This document shows positions 52,497 through 61,182 of a stretch of DNA of 64,000 nucleotides, piece by piece. How positions within the stretch are numbered: the stretch's first letter is position 1; each line of letters starts with the position of its first letter. This stretch comes from JANQEA01 sp964466035 (GTDB lineage Bacteria; Bipolaricaulota; Bipolaricaulia; UBA7950; UBA9294), in contig CAYXLR010000003.1 in the NCBI GenBank assembly GCA_964466035.1, positions 1 to 64,000 of the forward strand, given 5' to 3'. The notes beneath the pieces are model-generated. The model did not search any database and was not told the origin of the DNA. It saw only the letters and a list, made by a program, of their open reading frames with translations. The position numbers and the translations under genes are program-made.

Positions 52497-52564
52497 GCAG
52501 GAAGGCAACGTACCAATTCCCGCCTTCCTGCCCGTCCAGCGGAGGCTGAAGCCTCCGCTTGGAC
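52497..52564. terminator. two consecutive hairpins after the macroglobulin gene
   Basis: GCAGGAAGGC (52497-52506) pairs with GCCTTCCTGC (52522-52531), and GTCCAGCGGAGGC (52534-52546) with GCCTCCGCTTGGAC (52551-52564, one bulge) around TGAA. They lie in the short space to the convergent ACT gene and can end transcription from either side. Confidence 0.55.
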
Positions 52565-52588
52565 GAAGACGATAGCGAGGACGGTGAA

Positions 52589-52993
52589 TCACCGGCCACG
52601 AAGCATCTGCACCGCGCGGCCGTTGTCGGAGCAGGAGAAGACCACCACGCCGGTGCCCCCCTCTTCCGAAACGGTCGCGTGTAGGTCGACGAGCGAGATC
52701 TCCTTGCGGGCCAGCGCCTCGCTAACGCGGCCGAGGAACCCCGGGTGATGCGGAAGCTCGATCACGACCACGTCCCGCTCCTCGACGGAGAATCCCGCGT
52801 CCTTCAACGCTTCCCTGGCGTAGGATTGGGACGTGGCGAGAAGCCGAATGACCGCGGTCCCGCCCGCGACGTCGAGCGCGATCGACAGGAGGTTGATCCC
52901 CATGTCGCCGAGGAGCCGGCTGATCTCGGCAAGGAGACCGGTCCGGTTCTCGGTCTTCACGACGATCTCACGGCGCAGCTGAGCGTCCAGCAC
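52589..52993 (-). CDS. tandem ACT-domain protein
   Basis: 134 residues from GTG 52993, where GGGAGGTG gives the best spacing. Two ACT modules: REIVVKTENRTGLLAEISRLLGDMGINLLSIAL and DVVVIELPHHPGFLGRVSEALARKEISLVDLHA. ACT domains bind amino acids or other ligands and act by allostery. With no catalytic domain it may be a subunit regulating a separate enzyme or transcription factor. Partner unknown; neighbours on both sides are surface proteins. Confidence 0.8.
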   Translation of the reverse strand: MLDAQLRREIVVKTENRTGLLAEISRLLGDMGINLLSIALDVAGGTAVIRLLATSQSYAREALKDAGFSVEERDVVVIELPHHPGFLGRVSEALARKEISLVDLHATVSEEGGTGVVVFSCSDNGRAVQMLRGR

Positions 52994-53203
52994 GCGACTC
53001 ACCTCCCGTCGACTCCGGGGTTCCTTCGGTACCTTACCCGTCGGCTCCGAGCCACGACGCCATCGAATGGCCGGGCGCATCGGGACATTTGGCCGTCGGT
53101 CGGAAGCGAACGAATCGGGTCACCAGCGGGTCAGACCAATGTCATCTTCGAACCGCGGTCCGGTCCCCTGCCCGAATCGGCACAAACCCTATCCTGTTGA
53201 CAA

Positions 53204-56200
53204 ATGCAGGCGTGCCTGAGGGGATACTGGGGGGCGGTCATCCTGTCCGCCCTCCTGATCGGTGTCTGTTGGCTGGCGGCTTCCGCCGTGGAGATCTCGG
53301 TCCTTTCCACGGCGAAGGAGGAGGCCCCCGGTTCGTTCGTCACCCACGTCTTCGCGGTGACGAACGACGGGCCTGCGGACGACACGTTCACGCTCGCGTT
53401 CGAGGCGCCGCCCGGTTGGGGCGTCCTCGGCGCGCCGGCCTCGATCGCCGTGGGAGGAGGCGCGGAGGAGACCCTGTTCGTCACCGTGACGATCCCTCCC
53501 GGTGCGCTCGCCGGCGCGTACGACGTCACCCTGACCGCCACGTCGCAGGGTGACCCGTCCGCGATCGCGACCGCCGTCGCGCTCGTCATCGTCACGCCGA
53601 CCCGCGAGATCGAACTCCTACCACCGACCGGGACCGGCGTCGCACCGGGCGAGAGCGTCGAGTACGAGTTCGTCCTGATCAACCGCGGCAACGCGCAGGA
53701 TTCGTTCTCGCTCGCGGCGTCCTCGTCCGAGCGCCTGACGATCGGTCTCTCCCCGACGTCCGTCGATCTGGCGCCGCAGGAGCGGGTCACGGTTCGCGTC
53801 CGACTCGACGTCCCGATCGACACGCCCCCCGGCCCGGACGTTCTGACCGTCACCGCCGTCTCGACCCTGTACGAGGGCGTCGAGGCCGAAGCGACCGTCT
53901 CCACCACGATCCTTCCCCCCGGCCCGGAGCGCGTCGGCGGGACGTTGATGGAGATCCTTCCCGCGCGGATACGCCTCTCGCTCGACAAGGACGTCCTGAC
54001 GGGGGAGTTCTCGAGCCGGTTGACGTTCTCCGCCTCCGGCCAGATTCGGAACGGCTTCTTCTCCTCGAACCTGAGCCTCGACGACCCGCTCGGGACCGAT
54101 CCGCTCGAGGTCGGCTCGTTCTCGATCCTCTACCGACGGAGCCCTACGACGTACACGATCGGAAACGTCTCGCAGCGACTGACCGATCTGATCCGCCTTT
54201 CCTGCCGCGGCGGCTCGGTCGTGATCGACGAGGACCTGTTCGACCTGGCGGTCATCGGCGGCGGCTCGGACGACGAGACGCGGTTCGCCGGGCGCGTCGC
54301 GCTCGGGCCCGACGAGGCGAACCTCGCGATCGCCTACCTCGGGATCCGCGACCCGGCGCCGACGTACAAGTCGGTCTGGAGCGCGATGGCGAGCGCCGAG
54401 CCGCTCGAGGATTGGACGATCCGAATCGAGGGGAGCCTCGGCATCGACGGGCCCCTCTCCAGCCGCGCCGTCTTCTTCGGCACGGAGATCGACGCCTCCG
54501 GCTTCTTCTTCAGTGGGACGGCCTTCTCCGTCGGGACCCACTTCCCCGGTTCGCGGGCGGACTCGGCGGGGATCGAGGCTTCCTACCGGCTCCGGCTGCA
54601 GGCGCTCTCCCTCAGCGTGTCGCTCGCCCACGTCTGGGACAACGTTATCCGCGACCCCCTCGTCGACGCGCTGATCGAGGACGAGCTCGGGTTCAATCTC
54701 AGGACGACCCCGCTCGCGGACGGCCCGACGCTCAGCTCGACGGTCGAGTTCACGTGGGACCGATACCCGGACCTCGGCGCGAAGAGCGAGATCGACACGC
54801 TCTTCGCCGTCAGCGTCACCGAGACCGCCGGGGTCTTCCCCTACGCGTTCTCGGGAAAGATCATCGACCAGATCGATCACGTTCTCGACACCCACGTCCG
54901 CCGGTCGACGTTCAGCGAGGGGGCCGGGCTGTCGGTCGACTCGCTCTACCTCTTCCTCCAGTTGACGCAGGAGAAGCGGGTCGACGTGGTCACCGACCTC
55001 GTCCTGTCTTCCTCCTCGGACGTCAGCTTGCGGTTCCGACCCGAAGGGTCGTTGCACGAGGCGTCGATCGCGTTCGGGAACACGCTCGACGAGTTCGACC
55101 TGTCCGCCTCGCTCTACATCCGGTTCGTCGAGGACCTCGACATCGTGTTCGACGGCTCCGTCTCGTGGGACCGCGTCGACTCGACGTCCGTCTCGTTCGG
55201 TTGGGGGATCTCCCTGAACGCGAACGTCGACGTCCCAATCCCCTTCTTCGTCACGAGAGGGCGGATCGAAGGGCGCGCGTTCATCGATCGAGACGGAGAC
55301 GGGTTGTACGGCCTCTACGATCGCCCGCTTGACGGGATCGTCATCGAGGCCGACGGCGGCGAGGCGTCGACGAACGCCGATGGTCGGTTCCGATTCGCGC
55401 CGTTCTATCCCAAGACGTACACGCTGACCGTCAGCCGGCTCCCGGCCGACGCGAAGGCCGGCGACCCGATCGACGTCGAGCTTCCCGCCGGCGCGACCGT
55501 CTGGGTGGACGTCCCGTTGACGCCGGTCGTCGTCGTCTCCGGGAGGCTGTTCGACGACGAAAACCAGGACGGGATCGCGGGAGCGGACGAAGGAGGCTTC
55601 GCGCAGGTCCGCGTCCTGCTGCGCGACGAGGCGGACGTCGTCGCCGACGCGCGCACCGACCTGACCGGTGGATTCAGCTTCACGGACGTGCTGCCGGGGC
55701 GGTACACGGTCGCGTTCGACGCCGAGACCCTCCCCGACCGTTTCGCCTTCACCACCGCCGAGGAAGCGGAAATCGACGTCGAGGCCGAGGCCCCGCCGAC
55801 GATCCTCTTCGGGGGGTTCATCCGACCGCGCGACGTCATCGTCACCTTCCAGCCACCGACGGCCGACTTCGCCTTCTCCCCTGCGGCGCCGGCTGCGGGG
55901 GGGGCGATCACGTTCGACGGGACGGCCTCGTTCGATTTCGACGGCGAGATCGTGGCCCACGCGTGGGACTTCGACGGCGACGGCGAGCCCGACGCGACCG
56001 AGGTCGTCGCGGAGCACACGTTCTCCGAGCCGGGAATCCACGACGTCTCCCTCACCGTGGTCGACGACAGCGGAAACGCCGACATGATCACCCGGCCGAT
56101 CGAGGTGCGCGGAGAGGACGCCGAGGCCACACGACCGAGCGGCGTCTCGACGTTCCAGCCGCCGATCGCCGACTTCGCGTTCATGCCAGCTTCGCCGATC

Positions 56201-57004
56201 GCCGGCGACGCGGTCCAGTTCGACGGGACCCTCTCGTCCGACTTCGACGGCGAGATCGTCGCCTACGCATGGGACTTCGACGGCGACGGCGAGCCCGACG
56301 CGTCGGGCTCGGTCGCGGAGCACGCGTTCGCCGAACCCGGGGTCTACGCCGTCTCCCTCACCGTCACCGACGACGCCGGGAACATCGACACCGTCACCCT
56401 TTCGATCGAGATCGGCGGGGACGCGGACGACGAACCCGGAAGCGGCCTCCCGATCGCCGGATTCCGGCGGTCTCCGACCGAGCCGATCGCCGGGGAGCCG
56501 ATCCTGTTCAACGGAACGACATCGATCGATCCGGACGGCCAAATCGTCTCCTTCGCCTGGGACTTCGACGGCGACGGAGCGGTCGACTCGACGGCGCCGA
56601 TCGCCGAACACACGTACGACGAAGCCGGCACCTACACCGTTTCGCTCACCGTCACCGACGACGGCGGGAACGCGAGCACGACCGCCGAGACGTTCACCGT
56701 CGCTGCGCCGCCCGAGGCGCCGCACGAACCCGTTTCCATCCAACCGCCGATCGCCGATTTCGCCTACATGCCCGCCGCTCCGAGTCCCGGCGATCCCGTC
56801 CTGTTCAACGGGACGTTCTCGTCCGACTTCGACGGCGAGATCGTCGGCTACGCGTGGGATTTCGACGGCGACGGCACGATCGACTCGACCGATCCGGTCG
56901 CCGAGCACCGGTTCGCCGCGCCCGGGACCTACCCCGTCTCGCTCACCGTCACCGACGACGGGGGGAACGCCGACACGATCACGATCTCGATCGACGTCGA
57001 GTGA
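53204..57004 (+). CDS. exported NEW3/barrel-like/SdrD-B/PKD multidomain protein
   Basis: 1266 residues. N-terminal helix (GAVILSALLIGVCWLAASA), two NEW3-like Ig domains (30-250), a beta-rich segment with alternating hydrophobic residues (250-690) that looks like an outer-membrane barrel or an usher fragment, then SdrD-B-like domains (DRDGDGLYGLYDRPLDG, DDENQDGIAGADEGG, 690-870), and four PKD domains (880-1266) with AWDFDGDG. No ribosome site precedes the ATG; TATCCT (53190-53195) sits at leaderless distance. A barrel would require an outer membrane, so this hints at a diderm. Function: adhesion or sugar binding likely. Confidence 0.75.
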   Translation: MQACLRGYWGAVILSALLIGVCWLAASAVEISVLSTAKEEAPGSFVTHVFAVTNDGPADDTFTLAFEAPPGWGVLGAPASIAVGGGAEETLFVTVTIPPGALAGAYDVTLTATSQGDPSAIATAVALVIVTPTREIELLPPTGTGVAPGESVEYEFVLINRGNAQDSFSLAASSSERLTIGLSPTSVDLAPQERVTVRVRLDVPIDTPPGPDVLTVTAVSTLYEGVEAEATVSTTILPPGPERVGGTLMEILPARIRLSLDKDVLTGEFSSRLTFSASGQIRNGFFSSNLSLDDPLGTDPLEVGSFSILYRRSPTTYTIGNVSQRLTDLIRLSCRGGSVVIDEDLFDLAVIGGGSDDETRFAGRVALGPDEANLAIAYLGIRDPAPTYKSVWSAMASAEPLEDWTIRIEGSLGIDGPLSSRAVFFGTEIDASGFFFSGTAFSVGTHFPGSRADSAGIEASYRLRLQALSLSVSLAHVWDNVIRDPLVDALIEDELGFNLRTTPLADGPTLSSTVEFTWDRYPDLGAKSEIDTLFAVSVTETAGVFPYAFSGKIIDQIDHVLDTHVRRSTFSEGAGLSVDSLYLFLQLTQEKRVDVVTDLVLSSSSDVSLRFRPEGSLHEASIAFGNTLDEFDLSASLYIRFVEDLDIVFDGSVSWDRVDSTSVSFGWGISLNANVDVPIPFFVTRGRIEGRAFIDRDGDGLYGLYDRPLDGIVIEADGGEASTNADGRFRFAPFYPKTYTLTVSRLPADAKAGDPIDVELPAGATVWVDVPLTPVVVVSGRLFDDENQDGIAGADEGGFAQVRVLLRDEADVVADARTDLTGGFSFTDVLPGRYTVAFDAETLPDRFAFTTAEEAEIDVEAEAPPTILFGGFIRPRDVIVTFQPPTADFAFSPAAPAAGGAITFDGTASFDFDGEIVAHAWDFDGDGEPDATEVVAEHTFSEPGIHDVSLTVVDDSGNADMITRPIEVRGEDAEATRPSGVSTFQPPIADFAFMPASPIAGDAVQFDGTLSSDFDGEIVAYAWDFDGDGEPDASGSVAEHAFAEPGVYAVSLTVTDDAGNIDTVTLSIEIGGDADDEPGSGLPIAGFRRSPTEPIAGEPILFNGTTSIDPDGQIVSFAWDFDGDGAVDSTAPIAEHTYDEAGTYTVSLTVTDDGGNASTTAETFTVAAPPEAPHEPVSIQPPIADFAYMPAAPSPGDPVLFNGTFSSDFDGEIVGYAWDFDGDGTIDSTDPVAEHRFAAPGTYPVSLTVTDDGGNADTITISIDVE
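55850..57001 (+). repeat. four PKD-domain tandem repeats within the gene above
   Basis: Units at about 55850-56115, 56150-56420, 56450-56705 and 56740-57001 share the DNA pattern for SSDFDGEIV.YAWDFDGDG and VSLTVTDD.GN; units 2 and 4 are closest. Such similarity is prone to unequal recombination and to assembly collapse. Confidence 0.7.
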
Positions 57005-57067
57005 CGCCGCCCCTCTCTCCCCAGAAGCTGCACGAATTGCAGAAGTGCCCTAAGCAATCGGCGTTTC

Positions 57068-57097
57068 TTGACACCCCGTCGATCCCCCCGGTAACAT
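57068..57097 (+). promoter_or_regulatory. mbh operon promoter
   Basis: TTGACA (57068-57073), an 18-base spacer and TAACAT (57092-57097), about 70 bases before mbhA. It lies in a small AT-richer island after the PKD gene. Confidence 0.65.
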
Positions 57098-57167
57098 AAG
57101 CCGGCTCGACGGGAAAGACAGTTCAACCGCTGATTCCGTCGGGAATTGTTCTATCGGGAGGGTGGGA

Positions 57168-57692
57168 ATGCTCGCAACTCTGATCACTGCCGGCGTTGCT
57201 TTCGTCTTCTACCTTCTGCTGACGTTCGGAAGCGGAACGGTGGGGGTCTGGAGCATCGAAGAACTGATCACCGGGGCGATCCTTTCCCTCGTCGCCGGGC
57301 TGATCGCCGGGCGGGTCGCGGTGCGTCGAGAAGAAGGAGGAAGGGGTCATCCGCTGAGGATGCTCAACCCCCTACGGATCCTGCTGTTCCTGGCGTATCT
57401 CGTGGGGCCTTTCTTTTTCGCCATGGCCAAGGCGAATCTCGACGTCGCGTACCGCGTCATCACCGGAAGGATCCGCCCGGGGATCGTCCGACTGAAGCCC
57501 GGTCTGAGCACCGACCTCGGAGTCACGCTGCTCGCGAATTCGATCACGCTCACGCCGGGGACGCTGTCGGTCGACGTCGACGAGGAGAACAGGGATCTGT
57601 ACGTACACTGGATCAACGTCACCGATCCGGAGCCGTCCGCCAAGGCAGTCTGCGGATCGTTCCCGGACTGGGCAAGGAGGATCGCGGAATGA
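57168..57692 (+). CDS. mbhA: Mbh subunit A (MnhE/MrpE-like)
   Basis: 174 residues from ATG 57168 with GGGAGGG upstream. Antiporter subunit E: two N-terminal helices, a loop with RNPLRI-like LNPLRILLFLAYLVGPFFFAMAKANLDVAYRVITG, and GVTLLANSITLTPGTLSVDV, the family's best mark. In Mbh complexes the MrpE-, F- and G-like subunits (with B, C and D types) form the ion-translocating part. The stop overlaps the next start by 4 bases. An Mrp antiporter operon is excluded by the hydrogenase genes downstream. Confidence 0.85.
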   Translation: MLATLITAGVAFVFYLLLTFGSGTVGVWSIEELITGAILSLVAGLIAGRVAVRREEGGRGHPLRMLNPLRILLFLAYLVGPFFFAMAKANLDVAYRVITGRIRPGIVRLKPGLSTDLGVTLLANSITLTPGTLSVDVDEENRDLYVHWINVTDPEPSAKAVCGSFPDWARRIAE

Positions 57693-57955
57693 TCATCGAC
57701 CCGATCACCTTCTTCGTCGTCGCGGCGTGTCTCGTGTTCTTCGCGCTGTTCTCGATGGTGCGAATCGGCCTCGGCCCGACCGCCGGAGACCGCGTCGTCG
57801 GGCTCGACACGCTGAACACGCTGGTCGTCTCCGCGATGGTCGTCTTGGGCGCGGCGTTCGACCAGGTCATCTTCATCGACGTAGCGATCATCTACGCGCT
57901 GCTCTCGTTCGTCGGAACGTTGTACATCGCCCGGTACTTGGAGAGAGGGCTGTGA
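57689..57955 (+). CDS. mbhB: Mbh subunit B (MnhF/MrpF-like)
   Basis: 88 residues, three helices, with VRIGLGPTAGDRVVGLDTLNT, the MrpF hallmark (conserved RxxxGPTxxDRVxxxD). The acidic and arginine residues are kept. Start ATG overlaps the mbhA stop by 4 bases and the stop overlaps the mbhC start by one base. Small membrane subunit of the cation-translocating module. Confidence 0.87.
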   Translation: MIIDPITFFVVAACLVFFALFSMVRIGLGPTAGDRVVGLDTLNTLVVSAMVVLGAAFDQVIFIDVAIIYALLSFVGTLYIARYLERGL

Positions 57956-58290
57956 TGCACATCCTCTTGTACGTCCTGTTCGGTATCGGGGTCGCCTTCA
58001 ACGGGCTGGGCGCGCTGGCCTTGCTCCGGTTTCCCGACGTCTACACGCGATTGCACGGTGCGACCAAGTGCACGACGTTCGGCTCGATCTTCACCGCAGC
58101 CGCGGTGATTGCGTACGGCTTCGCGCGCGGTGGGACGACGTACCACACGTTGGCCATCCACGCGATCGTCGCGCTGCTCGCCCTGCTGATCACCAATCCG
58201 ACCGGCTCCCACGCGATCGCGCGCGCGTCGTACCGGAGCGGGATCAAGCCGAAGGGGGCGGTCGTGGACAAATTGGAGGACCGATCATGA
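57955..58290 (+). CDS. mbhC: Mbh subunit C (MnhG/MrpG-like)
   Basis: 111 residues, three helices, with GALALLRFPDVYTRLHGATKCTTFGS, the MrpG signature, and LLITNPTGSHAIARA. The last 15 residues (KPKGAVVDKLEDRS) are hydrophilic. Coupled to its neighbours by one-base and four-base overlaps. Membrane subunit of the antiporter-like module. Confidence 0.87.
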   Translation: MHILLYVLFGIGVAFNGLGALALLRFPDVYTRLHGATKCTTFGSIFTAAAVIAYGFARGGTTYHTLAIHAIVALLALLITNPTGSHAIARASYRSGIKPKGAVVDKLEDRS

Positions 58291-58538
58291 TCGTGCAGAG
58301 CGTTCTTCACGTCATCGTCCTCGTGCTGATCGCGGTCGGCGGGGCGCTCGCGGTCTGGTTCAAGGATCTCATCTCCTCGGTGCTGGCCCTCGCGGCCGCG
58401 AGCCTGCTGGTAGCGCTCGAGTTCTACATGCTGCAAGCGCCCGACGTCGCGATCGCCGAGGCCGGAATCGGGGCCGCCCTGACCACGGCGATCTACGTGA
58501 TCGCGGTGCGACGCACGCGGAGAAAGGAGGAGGAATGA
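58287..58538 (+). CDS. mbhD: Mbh subunit D (MbhD/DUF4040-like)
   Basis: 83 residues with three helices. LISSVLALAAASLLVALEFYMLQAPDVAIAEAGIGAALTTAIYVIAV is the conserved DUF4040 region, which in Mrp antiporters forms part of MrpA; the Glu and Asp in APDVAIAEA are kept. Four-base overlaps on both sides. Separate D and E genes instead of a long MrpA are typical for Mbh. Confidence 0.85.
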   Translation: MIVQSVLHVIVLVLIAVGGALAVWFKDLISSVLALAAASLLVALEFYMLQAPDVAIAEAGIGAALTTAIYVIAVRRTRRKEEE

Positions 58539-58810
58539 GAAAGGCCGCCGTTCTTGTCGCGTTCCTGTTCGTCGGCGCGTTCCTCCTGCTGGCCGCGACG
58601 TCGATGCGGCCGTTCGGTGAGCCGTCGTTCGCCGACATGGACGACTACTTCATCGCCAACACGCAGGTCGAGGTCGCCGCGAACAACGTGGTGACGGCCG
58701 TCGTCTTCGATTACCGCGGATTCGACACCCTCGGCGAGGCGACCGTCCTGTTCGCCGCCGTCGTCGGCGTTCTGGCGCTGTTCCGGAAGCTACGGGAGGA
58801 CGAGGTATGA
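58535..58810 (+). CDS. mbhE: Mbh subunit E
   Basis: 91 residues. N-terminal helix (AVLVAFLFVGAFLLLAA), extracytoplasmic loop and NNVVTAVVFDYRGFDTLGEATVLFAAVVGVLALFR. This matches the MbhE / MrpA C-terminal segment with conserved RGFDTLGE. Overlaps both neighbours by 4 bases. Confidence 0.87.
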   Translation: MRKAAVLVAFLFVGAFLLLAATSMRPFGEPSFADMDDYFIANTQVEVAANNVVTAVVFDYRGFDTLGEATVLFAAVVGVLALFRKLREDEV

Positions 58811-59277
58811 ACACCGGAATGTCCATCATCGTCCGAACGATCACGCGGCTCGTCTACGGGCTGGCGCTCGTCTTCGGCTTCTACGTGATCATGCACGGCC
58901 ACCTGACGCCGGGCGGGGGGTTCCAAGGCGGCGCCGTCGTCGCGAGCGCGTTCGCCCTCCTTCTCGTCGCGTTCGGCGCCGCGGGGATCAAGGGCCACCT
59001 GAATCAGCATCTGCTTCAGACGCTCGAGGAGATCGGCGCGCTGGCGTTCCTGGCACTCGGATTCGTGGGAATCGGCACCGCGTTCTTCTACAACCTGCTC
59101 GCCAATTCCGGTCCGCTGTTCGGCGGTTCGGTCCCGATCGGACCGAGCGCCGGCGTGTTCAACGCCGCCGGGACGCTTCCGCTGATGAACTGGGCGGTCG
59201 GGCTGAAGGTGATGACCGGGATCGCGGCCGTCGTCATCGTGATGCTCGTCGGAGCTCGAAAGGAGGAGACCGAATGA
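58807..59277 (+). CDS. mbhF: Mbh subunit F (MnhB/MrpB-like)
   Basis: 156 residues with four helices. GFYVIMHGHLTPGGGFQGGAVVASAFALLL is the MnhB signature with HGHxTPGGGFQGG, and FNAAGTLPLMNWAVGLKVMTGIA follows. Functions in the membrane ion path. Length and motif agree with MbhF. Overlaps on both sides by 4 bases. Confidence 0.9.
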   Translation: MNTGMSIIVRTITRLVYGLALVFGFYVIMHGHLTPGGGFQGGAVVASAFALLLVAFGAAGIKGHLNQHLLQTLEEIGALAFLALGFVGIGTAFFYNLLANSGPLFGGSVPIGPSAGVFNAAGTLPLMNWAVGLKVMTGIAAVVIVMLVGARKEETE

Positions 59278-59624
59278 ACATCGGGAACCTCCCGTTCGTC
59301 GTCGCGGCGCTTCTGGTCGTGTTCGGAATCTACACGTTCTTGTTCAAGCGCAATCTGATCAAGCTCGTGATCGGGGTCTCGCTCGTCGAGACCGGCGTCA
59401 ACCTGTTCCTGGTGACGCTCGGATACCGAACCGGCGGCATCGCGCCGATCTGGACGTTCGCCCCGGAGGCGGAGCGGATGGTCCTGCCGACGCCCCAGGC
59501 GTTGACGCTGACGAGCATCGTCATCGGCCTGGCGACGACGGCGCTCCTCCTCTCCTTCGCGGTGTTCATCCACCGCCACTACGGGACGCTCGACGTTCGG
59601 AAAGTAAAGGAGCTCCGAGGATGA
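59274..59624 (+). CDS. mbhG: Mbh subunit G (MnhC/NuoK-like)
   Basis: 116 residues, three helices: FVVAALLVVFGIYTFLFKRNLIKLVIGVSLVETGVNLFLVTLG carries the membrane Glu of NuoK/MrpC. PTPQALTLTSIVIGLATTALLLSF is the second hallmark. It links the antiporter module to the H-type subunit. The start follows GGAGGAGACCGA (RBS overlap). Confidence 0.9.
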   Translation: MNIGNLPFVVAALLVVFGIYTFLFKRNLIKLVIGVSLVETGVNLFLVTLGYRTGGIAPIWTFAPEAERMVLPTPQALTLTSIVIGLATTALLLSFAVFIHRHYGTLDVRKVKELRG

Positions 59625-61180
59625 CCGCACTGACGAATCACGCACCCGTGCTCCTGATCGCGATCCCACTGCTCGGAGCGTTCGCCGTTCCGCTCATCGG
59701 GAAGCTCGGTCGGACGGCGCGGAACACGTTTGTCGGATTCATCGCGGCGATCACCGCGGCGTTCGCCGGCCTCCTCGCTGCGAGCGTGTTCGGCCAGGCC
59801 GGCGCTCCGAGCCTGTACGTGCTCGGCGGGCACGGCTTCGCCGTCCCGCTCCCATCGGGGATGAGCGTTCCGATTCGGATCCTCCTCGAAGTCGACGGGA
59901 TGGGCGCGTTCATGGCCCTGATCACCGCGCTGATCACGCTGACCGGCGCCTTCTTCTCCTTCTCGTACTGGAAGGGGCGTTCCGGCGGGACGCTGTTCTA
60001 CTCCCTGCTGATGCTCCTCACCGCGGGGATCTTCGGGATGGAGCTGACCGGCGACATGTTCAACTTCTTCGTCTTCCTGGAGGTCACGTCGATCGCCGCC
60101 TGCGGCCTGATCGGCTTCCGCGTCTGGCTGAAGACCTCGCAGGAAGCCGGATTCAAGGTGATGGCGCTGTACACGCTGTCCGGTCTGTTCGTCCTCCTCG
60201 CCGTCGGACTGCTGTACGGGCAGTACGGCGGGCTGAACATCGCGTACCTCGCGGGCGCGTTGACCGGGAGCACGATCGACATCGTCGCCCTCGGGCTGCT
60301 CCTCACCGGTCTGGCGCTGAAGGCCGGCGCGGTGCCGCTGCACATGTGGGCGCCGGACGCGTACGGCGAGGCCCCGGCCCCGATGTCGGCGGTCCTCGTC
60401 GCCAACAGCCAGGCGAGCCTGTACGGGCTGTTTCGGGTGCTGTTCACGCTGTTCGGCCTGACGATCTCCGTCGCGGCGCTCGGGTGGATCCTGATCGTCC
60501 TGGCGCTGCTGACGATCTTCGTCGGGGTGACGATGGCCCTGATCCAGAACGACATCAAGCGGTTGATCGCCTACGGCGCCGTGTCGCAGATCGGGTACAT
60601 GCTCCTCGGCGTCGGCGTCGGGCTCGCGGTGAGTGTCGCCAAGCCGGACTACGGCTTCGTCGCGATGCAGGGCGGGATCTTCCACATGCTGAACGACGCC
60701 GCGTGCATCGGCCTGTTGTTCTTCGCCAGCGGTGCGATCGTCCGCGCGACGGGGACACGGGATCTGAACCGAATGGGCGGGCTGGCGCACTCGATGAAGT
60801 GGACGAGCGTGTTGTTCCTCGTCGGCGCGTTCGCCCTCGCCGGCGTCCCGCCGTTCAACGGATTCGCTTCGAAGTTCCTGATCTACGAGGCGTCGTTCAA
60901 GCTGAGCCCGTTCCTGGCGGTGATCGCGATCCTGTCGAGCATCCTGTTGCTCGCGGTGTTCGTCAAGGTCTTCCAGGCCGCGTTCCTCGGAGCGAGGCAG
61001 GAGGGGCTCGGCGGCGAGGCCCCGATGGGGATGATGGTCCCGATGGTGGCGCTGGCCCTCGTGGTCGTCGCCTTCGGCCTCTTCCCCGGCTTCTTCGTCG
61101 ACCGGATCGTCACACCGGCGGTGAACGCCTTGTGGTACGGTCGCGAAGCGTACATCGGGCTCGTTCTGGGAGGAGGATAA
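59621..61180 (+). CDS. mbhH: Mbh subunit H (MnhD/NuoN-like ion-translocating subunit)
   Basis: 519 residues with about 14 helices. FNFFVFLEVTSIAACGLIGF holds the key Glu (about 144), GLALKAGAVPLHMWAPDAYGEAPAPMSAVLV holds the lysine-containing discontinuous helix, and QNDIKRLIAYGAVSQIGYMLLGVG the next. These residues form the antiporter-like ion channel. The single large antiporter subunit distinguishes Mbh from complex I, which has three. Confidence 0.92.
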   Translation: MTALTNHAPVLLIAIPLLGAFAVPLIGKLGRTARNTFVGFIAAITAAFAGLLAASVFGQAGAPSLYVLGGHGFAVPLPSGMSVPIRILLEVDGMGAFMALITALITLTGAFFSFSYWKGRSGGTLFYSLLMLLTAGIFGMELTGDMFNFFVFLEVTSIAACGLIGFRVWLKTSQEAGFKVMALYTLSGLFVLLAVGLLYGQYGGLNIAYLAGALTGSTIDIVALGLLLTGLALKAGAVPLHMWAPDAYGEAPAPMSAVLVANSQASLYGLFRVLFTLFGLTISVAALGWILIVLALLTIFVGVTMALIQNDIKRLIAYGAVSQIGYMLLGVGVGLAVSVAKPDYGFVAMQGGIFHMLNDAACIGLLFFASGAIVRATGTRDLNRMGGLAHSMKWTSVLFLVGAFALAGVPPFNGFASKFLIYEASFKLSPFLAVIAILSSILLLAVFVKVFQAAFLGARQEGLGGEAPMGMMVPMVALALVVVAFGLFPGFFVDRIVTPAVNALWYGREAYIGLVLGGG

Positions 61181-61182
61181 CG

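Noticed and set aside
46413..52592. A 2059-codon open frame on the strand opposite the macroglobulin gene
   Set aside because: It is a shadow caused by high GC and codon bias; the translation is rich in Arg, Asp and Val without domains, whereas the plus strand has a signal peptide, MG domains and a thioester.
53618..56908. A 1096-codon antisense frame in the PKD gene
   Set aside because: Same cause; the composition is low-complexity and the plus strand encodes clear PKD repeats.
57168..59624. An Mrp Na+/H+ antiporter operon
   Set aside because: The Mrp-like genes continue directly into hydrogenase subunits J, K, L and M in Mbh order, and there is no full-length MrpA.
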